DNA of 42,288 nt, from positions 1 through 42,288 of the IMG/VR virus record IMGVR_UViG_3300044952_000033; one strand, 5' to 3'. Below, piece by piece: positions 22,961 through 34,000 of this stretch. The notes under the pieces are model-generated. The model was not told where the DNA came from. It worked only from the letters and a program-made list of their open reading frames with translations, and did not search any database. The translations under genes were made by a program, and so were the position numbers. Source of the DNA: a virus. Position 1 is the stretch's first letter, and each line of letters starts with the position of its first letter.

Positions 22961-23388
22961 CACACCTAAGTAAACACTTCACCCTTGACGAACTGACCGT
23001 CACCGACCACCGTGAGTTTGACAACAGCCCAACACAAGAAGAAATAAGCAACCTGCAACGCTTGGCGCAATTGCTGGAGCAGGTCAAGGAAACCCTTGGC
23101 GGCAAGCCTGTAATGATTAACTCTGCGTTCCGCAGTAAGCAGGTCAATGATGCAGTTGGAAGTTCTGACAAGTCGCAGCATCGTAAGGGTTGCGCGGCTG
23201 ACCTCCGAGTACCGGGAGTTACCCCTGATGAGGTAGTCCGTGCAGTCATTGCTGCGGGTTTACCCTATGACCAGATCATCCGTGAATTTGACCGTTGGAC
23301 GCACATCAGCATCCCCAACACAGAAGACGCAGAACCCAGAGGAGTTGCGCTTATCATCGACCGCAGCGGTACTCGACCTTTTGCCTAA
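22957..23388 (+). CDS. Endolysin, M15-family peptidase
   Basis: ATG 22957 overlaps the holin stop. The 143-residue enzyme has the zinc peptidase motifs of the M15_3 family: NSAFRSKQVN (55-64), SQHRKGCAADL (73-83, with H75 and D82 as ligands) and REFDRWTHISIP (109-120, with H116). It would cut peptide cross-links of the cell wall. No signal peptide is present, so access through the holin is expected. Position after the holin confirms the lysis role. Confidence 0.92.
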   Translation: MTHLSKHFTLDELTVTDHREFDNSPTQEEISNLQRLAQLLEQVKETLGGKPVMINSAFRSKQVNDAVGSSDKSQHRKGCAADLRVPGVTPDEVVRAVIAAGLPYDQIIREFDRWTHISIPNTEDAEPRGVALIIDRSGTRPFA

Positions 23389-23406
23389 TTCATGGGAAAA
23401 TGAGCC

Positions 23407-25770
23407 ATGAGTTTACAAAAAATTTTGCTCAAGCCCGGTGTTAACCGAGAAGGAACCCGACTGACAACGGAAGGTGGGTACTATGAATCCGACAACATTA
23501 GGTTCCGTTTTGGTACGCCAGAGAAGATCGGGGGGTGGGCGCGTATATCTTCAGCAGTATTTGTAGGCGTATGCCGTTCTTTGTCAAACTGGGTCACGCT
23601 GGGCTTTTTAAACCTGCTTGGTGTTGGCACGAACTTAAAGTTCTACATTGAACTTGGTGGTCTCTACCGGGACATTACCCCTATCCGCGCTGAATCCACG
23701 TTGACCGACCCCTTCACAACAGTAAACCTATCCACTACCGTAACAGTAACGGACGCTGCGGGTGGTTATGTGGATGGGGACTTTGTTACGTTTTTTGGCG
23801 GCACAGCCGTGGGCGGCATCACCATCCTTGGCGAGTACCAGATTACTTTCCTAAGCGCGACTACCTACACCATTACATCTGCTACAGCAGCAACATCCTC
23901 GACTACGGGTGGCGGCACAGTCTATGCCGTGTATCAAGTTAACGTGGGCCCCGCATATTCAGTTCCATCTGTTGGTTGGGGATCAGGCGCTTGGGGTTCG
24001 GGTTCTTGGGGCTTTGGAGCTACTACCCTGCTCAATATGCGTATTTGGAACCAGAACAACTTTGGTCAAGACTTGCTTTTTGGGCCACGTAACGGGCCTC
24101 TGTACCTGTGGAATGCCAACATTGGGGTTACCCCAGTCGTTGCGACCATGACAATTGCGACCCCCTGCGTAGTCACCACAGCAGTAACACTAGCGGACAA
24201 AACAGCAATTACGTTTCAGACTGACGGGGCACTACCTACAGGGCTTGTTGTGGGCACGGTGTACTACACACGGTATGTATCAAGCACCACATTTAATCTA
24301 GCTACATCCACAACTTCAAGTGCAGCGTTATCAGGCGTAACTATTACAGGGACAGCAGGGCAATTTGGTTGTACTTCCCCAAGTTTTGGGTTGGCTATTG
24401 GGCAGTCATTAGTAATTAGCGGAACCTTGGGTGGCACAGGCTCTATTACTGGATACACCGACCCCACAACTTATTACGTTATAGCCACCAATGGCGCTAC
24501 AACATTTACCCTATCCACTACTGTAGGCGGTTCCGGGGTTACAACCACGGCAGGTGCGCCAACAGGTCTTACCTACACACTATCAACAACAATTAACACG
24601 TCGGGGTCTCAGTCTGGGACACACAAAATCTCTTCGCGGGGCATTGCGCTTACTGCATTAAACGGAGCATCGAGCGTTCCGCTGACACAGGCAAACTTTA
24701 TTATTTCTGATGCAAGCCGTTTTACCATTTGTTTTGGAACCAATGACTTTGGAAGCACCGAGTTTGATCCCATGCTTATCCGCTGGTCTGACCAAGAGTC
24801 GTACCTAGAGTGGGCTCCCGCAATTACAAACCAAGCTGGTAGTATTCGCCTGTCGCACGGCTCTAAGATTGTCACCGCAATACAAAGCCGCCAAGAGATC
24901 GTGGTTTGGTCTGATTCGGCAATATATTCCCTGCAGTACCTTGGACCACCCTACGTCTGGGGCACACAACTTCTTGCTGATAACGTCTCAATTGCGGGGC
25001 CTAACGCCGCTGCTATTGGCTCTGGCGCTGTTTTCTGGATGGGCATAGACAAGTTCTATAAATACGACGGTCGAGTTCAGACCATGCGCTGTGACCTGCG
25101 CCAGTACATTTACAGTGACATCAATCTGCAGCAAGCCGACCAGATTTTTGCTAACACCAACGAGGGCTTTAACGAGATTTGGTTCTTCTACTGCTCCTCA
25201 AACTCCACTACCGTAGACCGCTACGTGATCTACAACTATTTGGAAGACATCTGGATGTACGGCAATATGGCTCGCACAGCATGGCTGGATTCGGGTCTAC
25301 GTACTTTTCCTATGGCGGCTACCTACTCATATAACATTGTCAACCACGAGTCGGGTGTAGATGACAATACTGGCGACACTCCTATAGCCATTGAGTCAAG
25401 CATTACAAGCTCTCAGTTTGACATCGGTGACGGGCACAACATGGCGTTTGCTTGGCGTATGCTGCCGGACTTGACCTTCCGTGGCTCTACAGATGGGACT
25501 ACACCTAGCCTAATAATGCAGCTTCTGCCATTGCAGAACTCCGGCTCTGGGTACAACAACCCCTTATCGGTGGGCGGTACAAGTGCTACAGCCTCACAAG
25601 CCGTAACAGCTACGCAGACATACCCTATTGAACTAGACACTTTCACTGGGCAGGTAAACATTCGGGTGCGCGGTCGCCAGATGTCAATGAAAGTAAGTTG
25701 CAACACGCTTGGTACTCAGTGGCAGCTAGGTAGCCCACGGGTGGACATCAGACCTGACGGCAGACGATAA
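23407..25770 (+). CDS. Tail nozzle / DNA-stabilisation protein, P22 gp10-like
   Basis: A 787-residue protein beginning SLQKILLKPGVNREGTRLTT, then EGGYYESDNIRFRFGTPEKI and GGW. This is a highly recognisable opening of the phage stabilisation (P22 gp10-like) family that closes the tail nozzle. Beta insertions (about 95-180 and 240-400) contain fibre-like modules, including one similar to that in the gene at 8643. The rest (PMLIRWSDQESYLEWAPAIT, LSHGSKIVTAIQSRQEIVVW, VFWMGIDKFYKYDGRVQTMR) is the conserved beta-propeller-like body. Expected to sit under the adaptors and carry tail fibres. Confidence 0.88.
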   Translation: MSLQKILLKPGVNREGTRLTTEGGYYESDNIRFRFGTPEKIGGWARISSAVFVGVCRSLSNWVTLGFLNLLGVGTNLKFYIELGGLYRDITPIRAESTLTDPFTTVNLSTTVTVTDAAGGYVDGDFVTFFGGTAVGGITILGEYQITFLSATTYTITSATAATSSTTGGGTVYAVYQVNVGPAYSVPSVGWGSGAWGSGSWGFGATTLLNMRIWNQNNFGQDLLFGPRNGPLYLWNANIGVTPVVATMTIATPCVVTTAVTLADKTAITFQTDGALPTGLVVGTVYYTRYVSSTTFNLATSTTSSAALSGVTITGTAGQFGCTSPSFGLAIGQSLVISGTLGGTGSITGYTDPTTYYVIATNGATTFTLSTTVGGSGVTTTAGAPTGLTYTLSTTINTSGSQSGTHKISSRGIALTALNGASSVPLTQANFIISDASRFTICFGTNDFGSTEFDPMLIRWSDQESYLEWAPAITNQAGSIRLSHGSKIVTAIQSRQEIVVWSDSAIYSLQYLGPPYVWGTQLLADNVSIAGPNAAAIGSGAVFWMGIDKFYKYDGRVQTMRCDLRQYIYSDINLQQADQIFANTNEGFNEIWFFYCSSNSTTVDRYVIYNYLEDIWMYGNMARTAWLDSGLRTFPMAATYSYNIVNHESGVDDNTGDTPIAIESSITSSQFDIGDGHNMAFAWRMLPDLTFRGSTDGTTPSLIMQLLPLQNSGSGYNNPLSVGGTSATASQAVTATQTYPIELDTFTGQVNIRVRGRQMSMKVSCNTLGTQWQLGSPRVDIRPDGRR

Positions 25771-26070
25771 ATGGCACAAAAGAACGTAGTCGCCCCACGT
25801 CTTCCTGCTGCGCCGGATCAGTACGATCGTGCATACCAAGATCAATTTACCACCTTGCTGCGGTTGTATTTCAACCAACTAGATAACAGCGGCCCAATTA
25901 ACATCGCCACACAACGCATCGGAGCCAATATAATTGCGGCATTGAGCGCACCCCCTGTCCCCGGAACAGCCACTCCGAGCTTGCCAACTCAGGCAGATTT
26001 AGCTAACCTTCGTGTAGGCGATGTCTACTACGATACAACCGCCAGTAACGTGCTGAAAGTAAAAGTATGA
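25771..26070 (+). CDS. Conserved protein after the nozzle gene
   Basis: A 99-residue protein starting directly at the nozzle stop (TAAATG). Conserved-looking parts are YQDQFTTLLRLYFNQLDNSG and LRVGDVYYDTTASNVLKVKV, the latter a typical C-terminal beta hairpin in this family. It is probably a small tail component. Function unknown. The stop overlaps the next start by 4 bp. Confidence 0.75.
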   Translation: MAQKNVVAPRLPAAPDQYDRAYQDQFTTLLRLYFNQLDNSGPINIATQRIGANIIAALSAPPVPGTATPSLPTQADLANLRVGDVYYDTTASNVLKVKV

Positions 26071-27956
26071 GCCTACAGAATCTAGCAACCCAAATGGCGG
26101 CGCAAGGCCGTGGTCCAGACCGTACGCTTGTACATATGTCCCCCAAAGAAGTGCAGGGGCTTCAAGCGCTTGCTATGGCACACGGCGGCTCTTTGACAAT
26201 CAACCCACAAACAGGACTCCCTGAAGCAGGGTTCTTGGAAAGCATCCTACCCGCAGTCGCAGGATTCGCACTTAATGCTTTTGCTCCCGGAGTTGGTACT
26301 GCTGTTGGCGGCTTGTTTGGTCTTGGTGAAGCGGCTGGCACAGCCCTTACCGTTGGTGGAATTTCTGGATTAGCTTCTGGTAGCCTTGAGAAGGGCATCA
26401 TGGCTGGTATGGGTGCTTATGGTGGCGCTGGTTTGGGTCAAAGCTTGGGAGACATGGGCAGCGGTGTAAACGCTCGCGCAGCAAATGCTGCATTTGACAC
26501 AACTATGCCAAACCTAACGGATACAGAGCGTGTCGCAGCTATTCAAGCAGCATCTAAACCTGATATTGGTACAGGCTTTAGCGCAGCAGCAAAAGCGCCT
26601 ATGGACTTCCTTAAAGACAACAAGATGAATCTTGCATTGCTTGCAGCACCAATGTTAATGGACTCATTTGGCAATAAAGATTCTGGACCAGAAGCCAACC
26701 CTTCTCCGGGATATATTCGCACAATGAAGCGTGATCCTGTTACAGGACGTATATATCAGGAAAGCGCAATACCAACAGGAGAGTTTGGTAACCAATCAGT
26801 TGGTACATATGGTGGAGTACCTTCGCGGAGTATGGCTGAAGGTGGCGCTGTTGATGAGAACGCTCAAGTAGCTTACGACACACGTACAGACTCACAAAAA
26901 TCATTTGATTACCTCATGGGTAAACCCGGATCAACCAATCCAATGTTGTTTAAAAAGTTTGCAACAGGTGCAATACGGCCTGCAGACATGCTTACCAGAA
27001 CAGGCGGTCGCTATGTACTAGACGCAGCTACAAACACCTATGTGTGGGCTCCCGATGCTGGCGCTGCTGGTACTGCTGGTACTGCTGGTACTGCAGGTAC
27101 TGCAGGTTTGGCTAGTTTGCAAGAACGCCTTGGCGGTGGTAAAGGTGACAGAGACCCCCAAGAACAAGCACGTATTGATGCTTTTATGGATGCAGAAGAC
27201 GATAAAGATATAGCAGAGGGCAACCCAGTTGGTACAACTCGTGGAGCGCGTATTAAAGACGATTTATCGTTCCTTAGTTTTCTAAACCCGCTTAATATGG
27301 TTAATTCAGTTGTTGATGTCTTTCAAGGCAAAAACCCAGTAACCGGTGGCTGGAATACAGGCTATAACGAAGGAACACTGGGAACAGGGGTTTCTACGCA
27401 ATCTCAAGATGCGGCAACCAATGCAGAGGTAGAGAGCCAAGCGCAGGCTAACGCCGCCAATACTTTAGATGTAAATGACGCAGCCGTAAATGCTGCTGCT
27501 AATGCTGCACAGGCACAGGCCAACGCTATTGCTGAGGGTAATAAAGGCGAGAACCAAGGCGGTTCTTACGGGGTAACTGATGGCGGTTATGGTATGACAC
27601 CAGACGGCGGCATCGACGGTAGTATGTTTAGCAAAGGCGGTATTGCTGCCTTGGCTGGCGGCGGTTTAGGTTCTCTTGGCGGTTACTCTGATGGCGGTCA
27701 ACTGCTTCGTGGCCCCGGAGACGGTGTATCCGATAGCATCCCAGCTAGAATTGGACGCAAGCAGCCAGCACGACTTGCTGATGGTGAGTTTGTAGTCCCA
27801 GCCAGAATTGTTTCAGAACTGGGCAATGGTTCTACAGAGGCAGGAGCTAGACAGCTTTACAAGATGCTTGACCGCATTCAAGCAGGGCGGAAAAAGACAG
27901 TAGGCAAAAACAAAACGGCGGTGAACAGCAAGTCTACCCGCTATCTTCCAGCATAA
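26067..27956 (+). CDS. Glycine-rich internal virion/ejection protein
   Basis: A 629-residue protein. Residues about 50-130 are a run of glycine-zipper hydrophobic segments (LPAVAGFALNAFAPGVGTAV, GGLFGLGEAAGTALTVGG) able to insert into membranes. Further on come a GTA repeat stretch (334-347), an Asn/Ala-rich helix (about 455-490) and SKGGIAALAGGGLGSLGGYS. The conserved end is GPGDGVSDSIPARIGRKQPA, then RLADGEFVVPARIVSELGNG. I have seen this C-terminus in many phage virion proteins. Position before the transglycosylase supports an ejection role. Confidence 0.7.
   Translation: MSLQNLATQMAAQGRGPDRTLVHMSPKEVQGLQALAMAHGGSLTINPQTGLPEAGFLESILPAVAGFALNAFAPGVGTAVGGLFGLGEAAGTALTVGGISGLASGSLEKGIMAGMGAYGGAGLGQSLGDMGSGVNARAANAAFDTTMPNLTDTERVAAIQAASKPDIGTGFSAAAKAPMDFLKDNKMNLALLAAPMLMDSFGNKDSGPEANPSPGYIRTMKRDPVTGRIYQESAIPTGEFGNQSVGTYGGVPSRSMAEGGAVDENAQVAYDTRTDSQKSFDYLMGKPGSTNPMLFKKFATGAIRPADMLTRTGGRYVLDAATNTYVWAPDAGAAGTAGTAGTAGTAGLASLQERLGGGKGDRDPQEQARIDAFMDAEDDKDIAEGNPVGTTRGARIKDDLSFLSFLNPLNMVNSVVDVFQGKNPVTGGWNTGYNEGTLGTGVSTQSQDAATNAEVESQAQANAANTLDVNDAAVNAAANAAQAQANAIAEGNKGENQGGSYGVTDGGYGMTPDGGIDGSMFSKGGIAALAGGGLGSLGGYSDGGQLLRGPGDGVSDSIPARIGRKQPARLADGEFVVPARIVSELGNGSTEAGARQLYKMLDRIQAGRKKTVGKNKTAVNSKSTRYLPA
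27066..27107 (+). repeat. 9-bp tandem repeat inside coding sequence
   Basis: Four full copies of GCTGGTACT (the last with GCA for GCT) plus a partial fifth encode Ala-Gly-Thr repeats. Such short in-frame repeats can change length by slippage without breaking the frame. Confidence 0.85.
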
Positions 27957-27965
27957 GGGGCAATC

Positions 27966-28868
27966 ATGGCAGACCAAACAGTACAGTATCAAACGGGCTT
28001 TGCCCCTCAAATTGCTCCTTACGCAGAGACGCTTTTAGGTACAGCGCAGCAAGCCGTATCTACTCCATATCAAAGTTACGCGGATTGGGCGCAGTCACAG
28101 GGCCTCACTGGAGATCAGATTGCAGGCTTTACCGACCTTCAGAAGCAAGCGTTTACACAAGCAGGCGGAATGGAGCAAGATCCCAACTCTTTGGCTGCTG
28201 CTCAGGGTTTAAAGAGCCTTTCTGGTCAACAGTTTGGTCAGCAGCAAGCTGATCAATACATGAGTCCGTATATCCAAAGCGTGATTCAGAACCAACAGCG
28301 TGATGCTGCAAGGATGTCTGCCATTCAAGGAACCCAACAGCAAGCCCAAGCAGCACAGTCTGGCGCTTTTGGCGGTTCCCGTGACGCAATCATGCGAGCA
28401 GAGCGTGAGCGTAACTTAGGGATTCAGCAAGGTGACATCCAAGCAGCAGGCTTACAGAATGCTTACACCAATGCCCAGAATCAGTTTAACGCAGACACAA
28501 GCCGTGGGCTACAAGGTTATGCCGCATTAGGTTCTCAAGGTCAAAACCTGTACGGTCAGACCACAGGCAACCTAAACCTGCAGAACGCACTTGGAACCCA
28601 GCAACAGCAGCAAGTTCAAAATCTACTTAACATTGGAACTCAAAACTACAACGCAGAGCAGAACTACCCATACAAGCAAATCGGCTTTATGTCTGACATT
28701 GTTCGTGGTTTACCAACCTCACAGCTTGGATCTACCATGTACCAAGCTCCGCCTTCAATGTTGACCCAAGTCGCCGGTGCAGGCATTGCTGCCAAACAAG
28801 CTGGTTTGTTTAAACATGGCGGACAAGTTCGTGCTGGTCTTGCGGATCTTGCTATAAGCAGAATGTAA
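27966..28868 (+). CDS. Gln-rich internal virion/ejection protein
   Basis: A 300-residue protein, strongly enriched in Gln, Ala and Asn, with AAGGGG upstream. The conserved core includes YMSPYIQSVIQNQQRDAARM and QQAQAAQSGAFGGSRDAIMR (about 98-142), typical in my memory of podovirus-like internal proteins encoded before the transglycosylase. The C-terminus holds a short hydrophobic stretch (TQVAGAGIAAKQAGLFKHGG) and the GG motif. It is probably an alpha-helical component of the ejected channel. Confidence 0.7.
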   Translation: MADQTVQYQTGFAPQIAPYAETLLGTAQQAVSTPYQSYADWAQSQGLTGDQIAGFTDLQKQAFTQAGGMEQDPNSLAAAQGLKSLSGQQFGQQQADQYMSPYIQSVIQNQQRDAARMSAIQGTQQQAQAAQSGAFGGSRDAIMRAERERNLGIQQGDIQAAGLQNAYTNAQNQFNADTSRGLQGYAALGSQGQNLYGQTTGNLNLQNALGTQQQQQVQNLLNIGTQNYNAEQNYPYKQIGFMSDIVRGLPTSQLGSTMYQAPPSMLTQVAGAGIAAKQAGLFKHGGQVRAGLADLAISRM

Positions 28869-28871
28869 ACT

Positions 28872-31040
28872 ATGATCAATGTAACTCAAATCACACGTAA
28901 GCTCTCCAGACTCCCCGATGGGGAGTTAAAAAATTTTGCAGAAATGCATAAGCAGGATCCTTACACGTTCGCACTGGCAATCTCTGAGTCTATCCGCAGG
29001 AAAGACACAAGGTCTGCACCTCGCCCAGAGGAACAACAACCTACAGTGGCTGATCAGCAGCTTTCTGCAATGACTGAACTACCAGAAGATGTGGGTATTG
29101 CTGCTTTGCCAGTGGACATGAATATGGCTTCCGGTGGCATTGTTGCCTTTGATAAAGGTGGCGATGTTTACAGCAACGAAGGACGCAACTCAAAAACTGC
29201 GTACCGTGAATATGCATTGGCAAAAGCTAAGGAAAACGGGGTAGATCCAGTCCTAGTTGACTCTATCTTTAACATTGAGTCTGGCTACAGGGCTGACGCT
29301 CAATCTCCAACAGGCCCACAGGGTATCGGTCAGCTTACCAAAGCCACCGGTAAAGCCTACGGTGTAAACCCAGAAGACCGCAAAGACCCGTACAAAAACA
29401 TCGACGCTTCCATTGCGTTTATGGCTGATTTAAACAAGAAGTACGCCGGAGATCCAGCTAAAATTGCTGTAGCCTACAACCAAGGCGAGACAGTCTTAAA
29501 CAAGCATTTACGTGCAAACAAGGGTGAATTGAATGCATCAGCTTTGCCAACCGAAGCTCAGGGTTACCTGAAGAAGCTTCAGAAGTTTGCGTTTAAACTT
29601 GCACCCGGATCTACAGCACAAGCCGAATCTTTACCTGCAGCACAAACAGCTTCTGCGGTTAATGCACAATCATCTCAACCTAGAGTTGTTGACGGCTATG
29701 AAGTTGATGAGTTTGGAATCCCCGGTCGCAGAGCCGATGCTCCCAGAGTTCAGGCTCCAGAACCTGTAGATCAACGATCTATCTTTGAAAAAGGCGCAGA
29801 CTACGCTGGTATCCCGCAAGAGTTTCAGCGTAACTTCTCCAACACACTAAACGCCTTTGGTGGTGGTTTTGGTGGTGCTCCTCGTATGGCACGAGGAATT
29901 CAAAGTGGTGCTAAGGCGCTTGAGGAGGCTGTACAAGCCACCCCTGAAGCCGTGGCTGCTGCCGCTGCTGCCGCACAAAAAATAGCCAATACTCGTATTG
30001 CCAAACCTGTAGCGCAAGGCATTGAAAACCTTACTCAGGAAGCTCAAGCACTCCGTGCCGCTGCAGAAAACACTCGACTGGCTCGCGCTTTGAAGGGTGA
30101 CACAGATGCTGCTAGAGCAGCCCAAAAATCTGTTGATCAATCCAATGAGACAGCAAGGGTTCTTAGGCAGCAGGCTGAAGCAGCCGACTTAGCCAAAGCA
30201 GCCCAAGTCAACAGAGTGAATCAAGCCGTTAATGTTCCAAGAATAGCTTCTGGTTTAAACGCTGCTGGTGCTCAAACCGAGCGCAGCGCATTTGCAGCAA
30301 CTGATCCTCGCCGGACAGATGCCAAGCAAGTTGAAGCTTTAAACACTCCTGCGGCTCAGTCTTCTACAGAAGATATGCCTAGAGAGATACAAAGTCTTGA
30401 GAACAGATACCCCCTTAAAAAGGAAGATCTAACCAAGAAGGATGAAAAAGAAATTATTGCTGAGGCTAAGGCGTTCTCTCCAGAGCTTAAATCTAGAGGC
30501 TTTACCAACGATGATTGGCTGCAGTTTGGTCTAGCTTTGATGGCTGGTAAATCTCAGTACGCCTTTGAGAATATTGGTAATGCAGGTCTGTCTGCCGTGG
30601 CTGGTAAGAAGGAGCGCGAGAAAGAAGAACGCGCTGTGCTTTCCAAGATGATGGATAAGACCGATATGACCAAGGTCATCGAAAGGTTGATGAGGGATGA
30701 TCCAAAGCTGTCTTACAGACAAGCCTATGAGATCTTCCAGCAAGGTAAAACCAATGCAGATCTTATTGCTCGTGGTCTGGATATCAAGGGAGAGTCTGCT
30801 GGTACTGACAGGGCAGCAAAAATTGCACAAGGTATGGCAAAGTTGGATGAGTCTTATCCTCCAATTCTCAGGAACTCTAATTCCCCAACTGGGAAGAAGA
30901 TGGCTGCTGACTATGCAGCCGCAGTTGCCGCACTTCAAAGCCAATACCCCGCTGGCCCTACTGCTACCACAGTTGCTCCCGCCGCGAGTACAATGCCAGC
31001 ATTGCCCGGAGCTAAAATTGTTGGATCACGACCAGCCTAA
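28872..31040 (+). CDS. Ejection protein with lytic transglycosylase domain
   Basis: A 722-residue protein. The N-terminus (ITRKLSRLPDGELKNFAEMH, then KQDPYTFALAISESIRRK) and a GGIVAFDKGGDV segment (about 88-99) are features I know from internal virion proteins. The SLT domain spans about 112-230: DPVLVDSIFNIESGYRADAQ (catalytic E136), PTGPQGIGQLTKATGKAYGV and IAVAYNQGETVLNKHL. It would cut peptidoglycan during genome entry. Residues 310-480 are Ala-rich helical. The C-terminal region (SFTNDDWLQFGLALMAGKS-like, here FTNDDWLQFGLALMAGKSQY) is common in such proteins. Confidence 0.88.
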   Translation: MINVTQITRKLSRLPDGELKNFAEMHKQDPYTFALAISESIRRKDTRSAPRPEEQQPTVADQQLSAMTELPEDVGIAALPVDMNMASGGIVAFDKGGDVYSNEGRNSKTAYREYALAKAKENGVDPVLVDSIFNIESGYRADAQSPTGPQGIGQLTKATGKAYGVNPEDRKDPYKNIDASIAFMADLNKKYAGDPAKIAVAYNQGETVLNKHLRANKGELNASALPTEAQGYLKKLQKFAFKLAPGSTAQAESLPAAQTASAVNAQSSQPRVVDGYEVDEFGIPGRRADAPRVQAPEPVDQRSIFEKGADYAGIPQEFQRNFSNTLNAFGGGFGGAPRMARGIQSGAKALEEAVQATPEAVAAAAAAAQKIANTRIAKPVAQGIENLTQEAQALRAAAENTRLARALKGDTDAARAAQKSVDQSNETARVLRQQAEAADLAKAAQVNRVNQAVNVPRIASGLNAAGAQTERSAFAATDPRRTDAKQVEALNTPAAQSSTEDMPREIQSLENRYPLKKEDLTKKDEKEIIAEAKAFSPELKSRGFTNDDWLQFGLALMAGKSQYAFENIGNAGLSAVAGKKEREKEERAVLSKMMDKTDMTKVIERLMRDDPKLSYRQAYEIFQQGKTNADLIARGLDIKGESAGTDRAAKIAQGMAKLDESYPPILRNSNSPTGKKMAADYAAAVAALQSQYPAGPTATTVAPAASTMPALPGAKIVGSRPA

Positions 31041-31046
31041 AACGTT

Positions 31047-34000
31047 ATGCGTATTTATTCCCTTCAAGCACCTGATGGAAACATTTATGATTTACAGGCC
31101 CCGGAGGGAGCGTCAGAGCAGCAATTAACTGCAACGTTATATTCTTTAAAGCCTGAAGCGGCCCAGCCGTTTGTCAAAGAATCAGGTGTAATTGCTCAAG
31201 GGAAAAAGGGTATTGAACAGCTTGTTTCAGGCATCCAAACCACTGGAGATGTAGCTTTTGGTGATAAAAATGAAGCTGCTCGTAATGCCTTAGCTAGACA
31301 AGCCGAATTTGATAGAAAATACGAGCAAAGCCCCAGCTTAGAAAGAACAGCAGAAGCGTTTAAACAAAAAGGCTTCTTTTCTGGTCTGGGTCAACTTGCC
31401 TCAGATGCACCTGAAGTTATAGCTGCTCAAATACCTCAGTTTGGACTATCGTATGCTGGAGGAAGAACCGGAGCGGCAGCGGGGTCTAAATTAGGCTCTG
31501 TGTTAGGCGGTCGTGGTAGAGCTATCGGCGCTATTTTAGGTGGCGTTGCTGGAACCGTAGGTGCTAGTTACCCCGGTCAACTTGCTGGAAACGTTGAAAC
31601 TCAAGCTGAAGAGCAAGTTAGTACAGGTAAACCAATTGATATCAATGTTCCAGCCGCAGCCGGGGCAGCGGTTCCTCAAGCAGCTTTAGATGCTGTTGCT
31701 AATTTGCCATTTTTTGGGCGTGGCATCTTTGGAAAAATGCTTGGAATTCCTGAAGCTGCCTTAGTAAGAGGTAGTGCTGAATCTGTTGAAAGACTAGCCA
31801 AGGAAAGCCTTGCAGCCACCATAACCAAAGGTACAACAATAGGTTTTGCTGCCGAGTTCCCAACTGAAATTATTCAGCAGGCTATACAGCGTTACCAAGC
31901 AGGCAAACCCCTTACAGGCCCAGAGGCTTACAAGGAATATGGCGAAATAGCGTATCAAACCGCTCTCTTGTCACCGCTTGGCACTGCCGGGCGCGCCTTA
32001 GACAAACGAGGAGCCAAGGCACAGGTACAGCAAAAAGCATATGAAGAGCAGCAAATCGCTGACGCGGAGGCTCAAAAGGCCGCTCAACAGGTAGCACCTG
32101 TACAGCCTCAAGATATTGCAGGACGGTATCAGGCTGCAGAGAAGCGTAAGGCTGAACTCAAGGGACAGATCCGTAAGGTTGAAGAAGGATCCGTAACCGA
32201 GACCGCTGACCGTTTATACAACAAGGAACTTGAAGAGCAGATCAAGGCAATGGCTCCAGAGTTGGAGCAATTAGCTACTGAGTACAACCAATTCCAGAAG
32301 ACTGCTCCAGCCCCAGAAGCTGCTGCCCCAGAAGTTACTGAAGCTGCCCCAGAAGAGAGTAAACCTACTAGGGCTTTGACCGTTGGCGACTCTTTGGATA
32401 GCCCATTGGGTCGGTTTACCAAAGAAGAACTAACTAGCCGCTCACCTAAGATTGCAGCCTACGTTGACATGCAGCGTAAGAAGATGGGTAAGCCCGGTTT
32501 AAACGACTACTCCATCGAAGACATCCGGGATGCTATGCCCGGACAACTGCCAGAAGCTGAGAAGGCTGATTTAAACAGTCTCATCGCAGCTAAGACCGGG
32601 TACACCGGTGAAGTAATCTACAAGCCAGAAGATGTTGTAAACATCGCCAAGCAAAAGAACATCAACACCGACGCGGTCGGGTTTAAATACTTCCTGCAGC
32701 GGGCAACAGGAGACAATGATCTCTCCAGCATGTCCCAGCCGCAGCTTCATTCTGCGTTTAAATCGCTGTCTGAACTGCCAAAGTACGAAGAAACACAGAA
32801 CCTGCCTGAGAAGAGCAGTGTTACCCACTACAGCCCTGATCAGTATCGAAAGGCAGTAGACAAGATTAAGTCTCTTACCACCGACGGCATTCTTCCTAGC
32901 GCCAAGGCACAGGAAGTAGCTAAACAGGCAAGCGGATTAAAGCGTGACTCAGATGTCCAGTACATGCTGCAGTCCGCCTACCGTAACGGTGACCTAGACT
33001 TAGACTCTAATGGCAACTTCATTAGGGTTAACCCTGTACCTCAGTCTGAGTTCAGAATTGAGGAAGGTTTTGAACCAGCGGAACCTACTGGCTTCAATGT
33101 CATGCGTGGCGATAAAGTTTTGTTCTCTACCCAGAACGAAGCAGAGGCTAAGGCCAAGGCCAAAACGCTTGGTGACTCAGCGGCCCCGACAATCAGTCAG
33201 GTAGACAAGTCCATCGGCAATGAACAGAAGACGCTCAGTGCGAGCCAGCGTTCGTTGGATGCTATGGAAGCCAATGGGCTATTTGGAACCCCTGAGTACA
33301 ACAAGGCATCTGCCAAGCACACCGCTATGGTCGAAGAGTCAGCCAAGAAGGTTGGTGAGTTAAACAAGACAAAGGAATACCTCCAGCAGGAAGTTACGGT
33401 CAAGGCTGGCAAGAAGGCGGCAAACGTCAAGGCTTTCACCACGAAGGAAAAGGGCGTAAGCGAGAAGTCCTTTGCCACCCGTGAAGAAGCTCTTAAACAC
33501 GCCATAGAGAACCACACTGTTGCCCGTCTAAACGAGATTGCAGCAGAGACCAAGTCTCCCGGCCTAAAAGCCCGCATCAGCAAGGAATTGGAACGCAGGA
33601 AGGGCACTAAGCCTTTCTTGGCTGCAGAAAAACCGACAGAAAAACTTACTGAGAAGCCTGCCGAAGAACCCTTGGTAACTGCCCAGAAGGAGTCCATCAA
33701 GTCCAACCTTCTACCAATGTTGAAGAAGTTTGGTTTGGGTGATGTAGCCTTGCAGATTGAAGCGGGAATGAAGGAAGAAGGCTCTTACACCGCCAGCACT
33801 ATCAAGGTAGCCCTTGACGCTAACAACCCAATTAGGGTCTTACGCCATGAGTCCATACACGGTTTAAAAGACTTAGGCTTCTTTACCGACGGTCAGTGGA
33901 AGGTTCTGGAGAACCAAGCTGACAAGGTATGGATTGACAAGTACCTCAAAGAGCGCAACATCGATGGTCGTCCTCTAGAGGCTGGGCAACAGTCCCGCTA

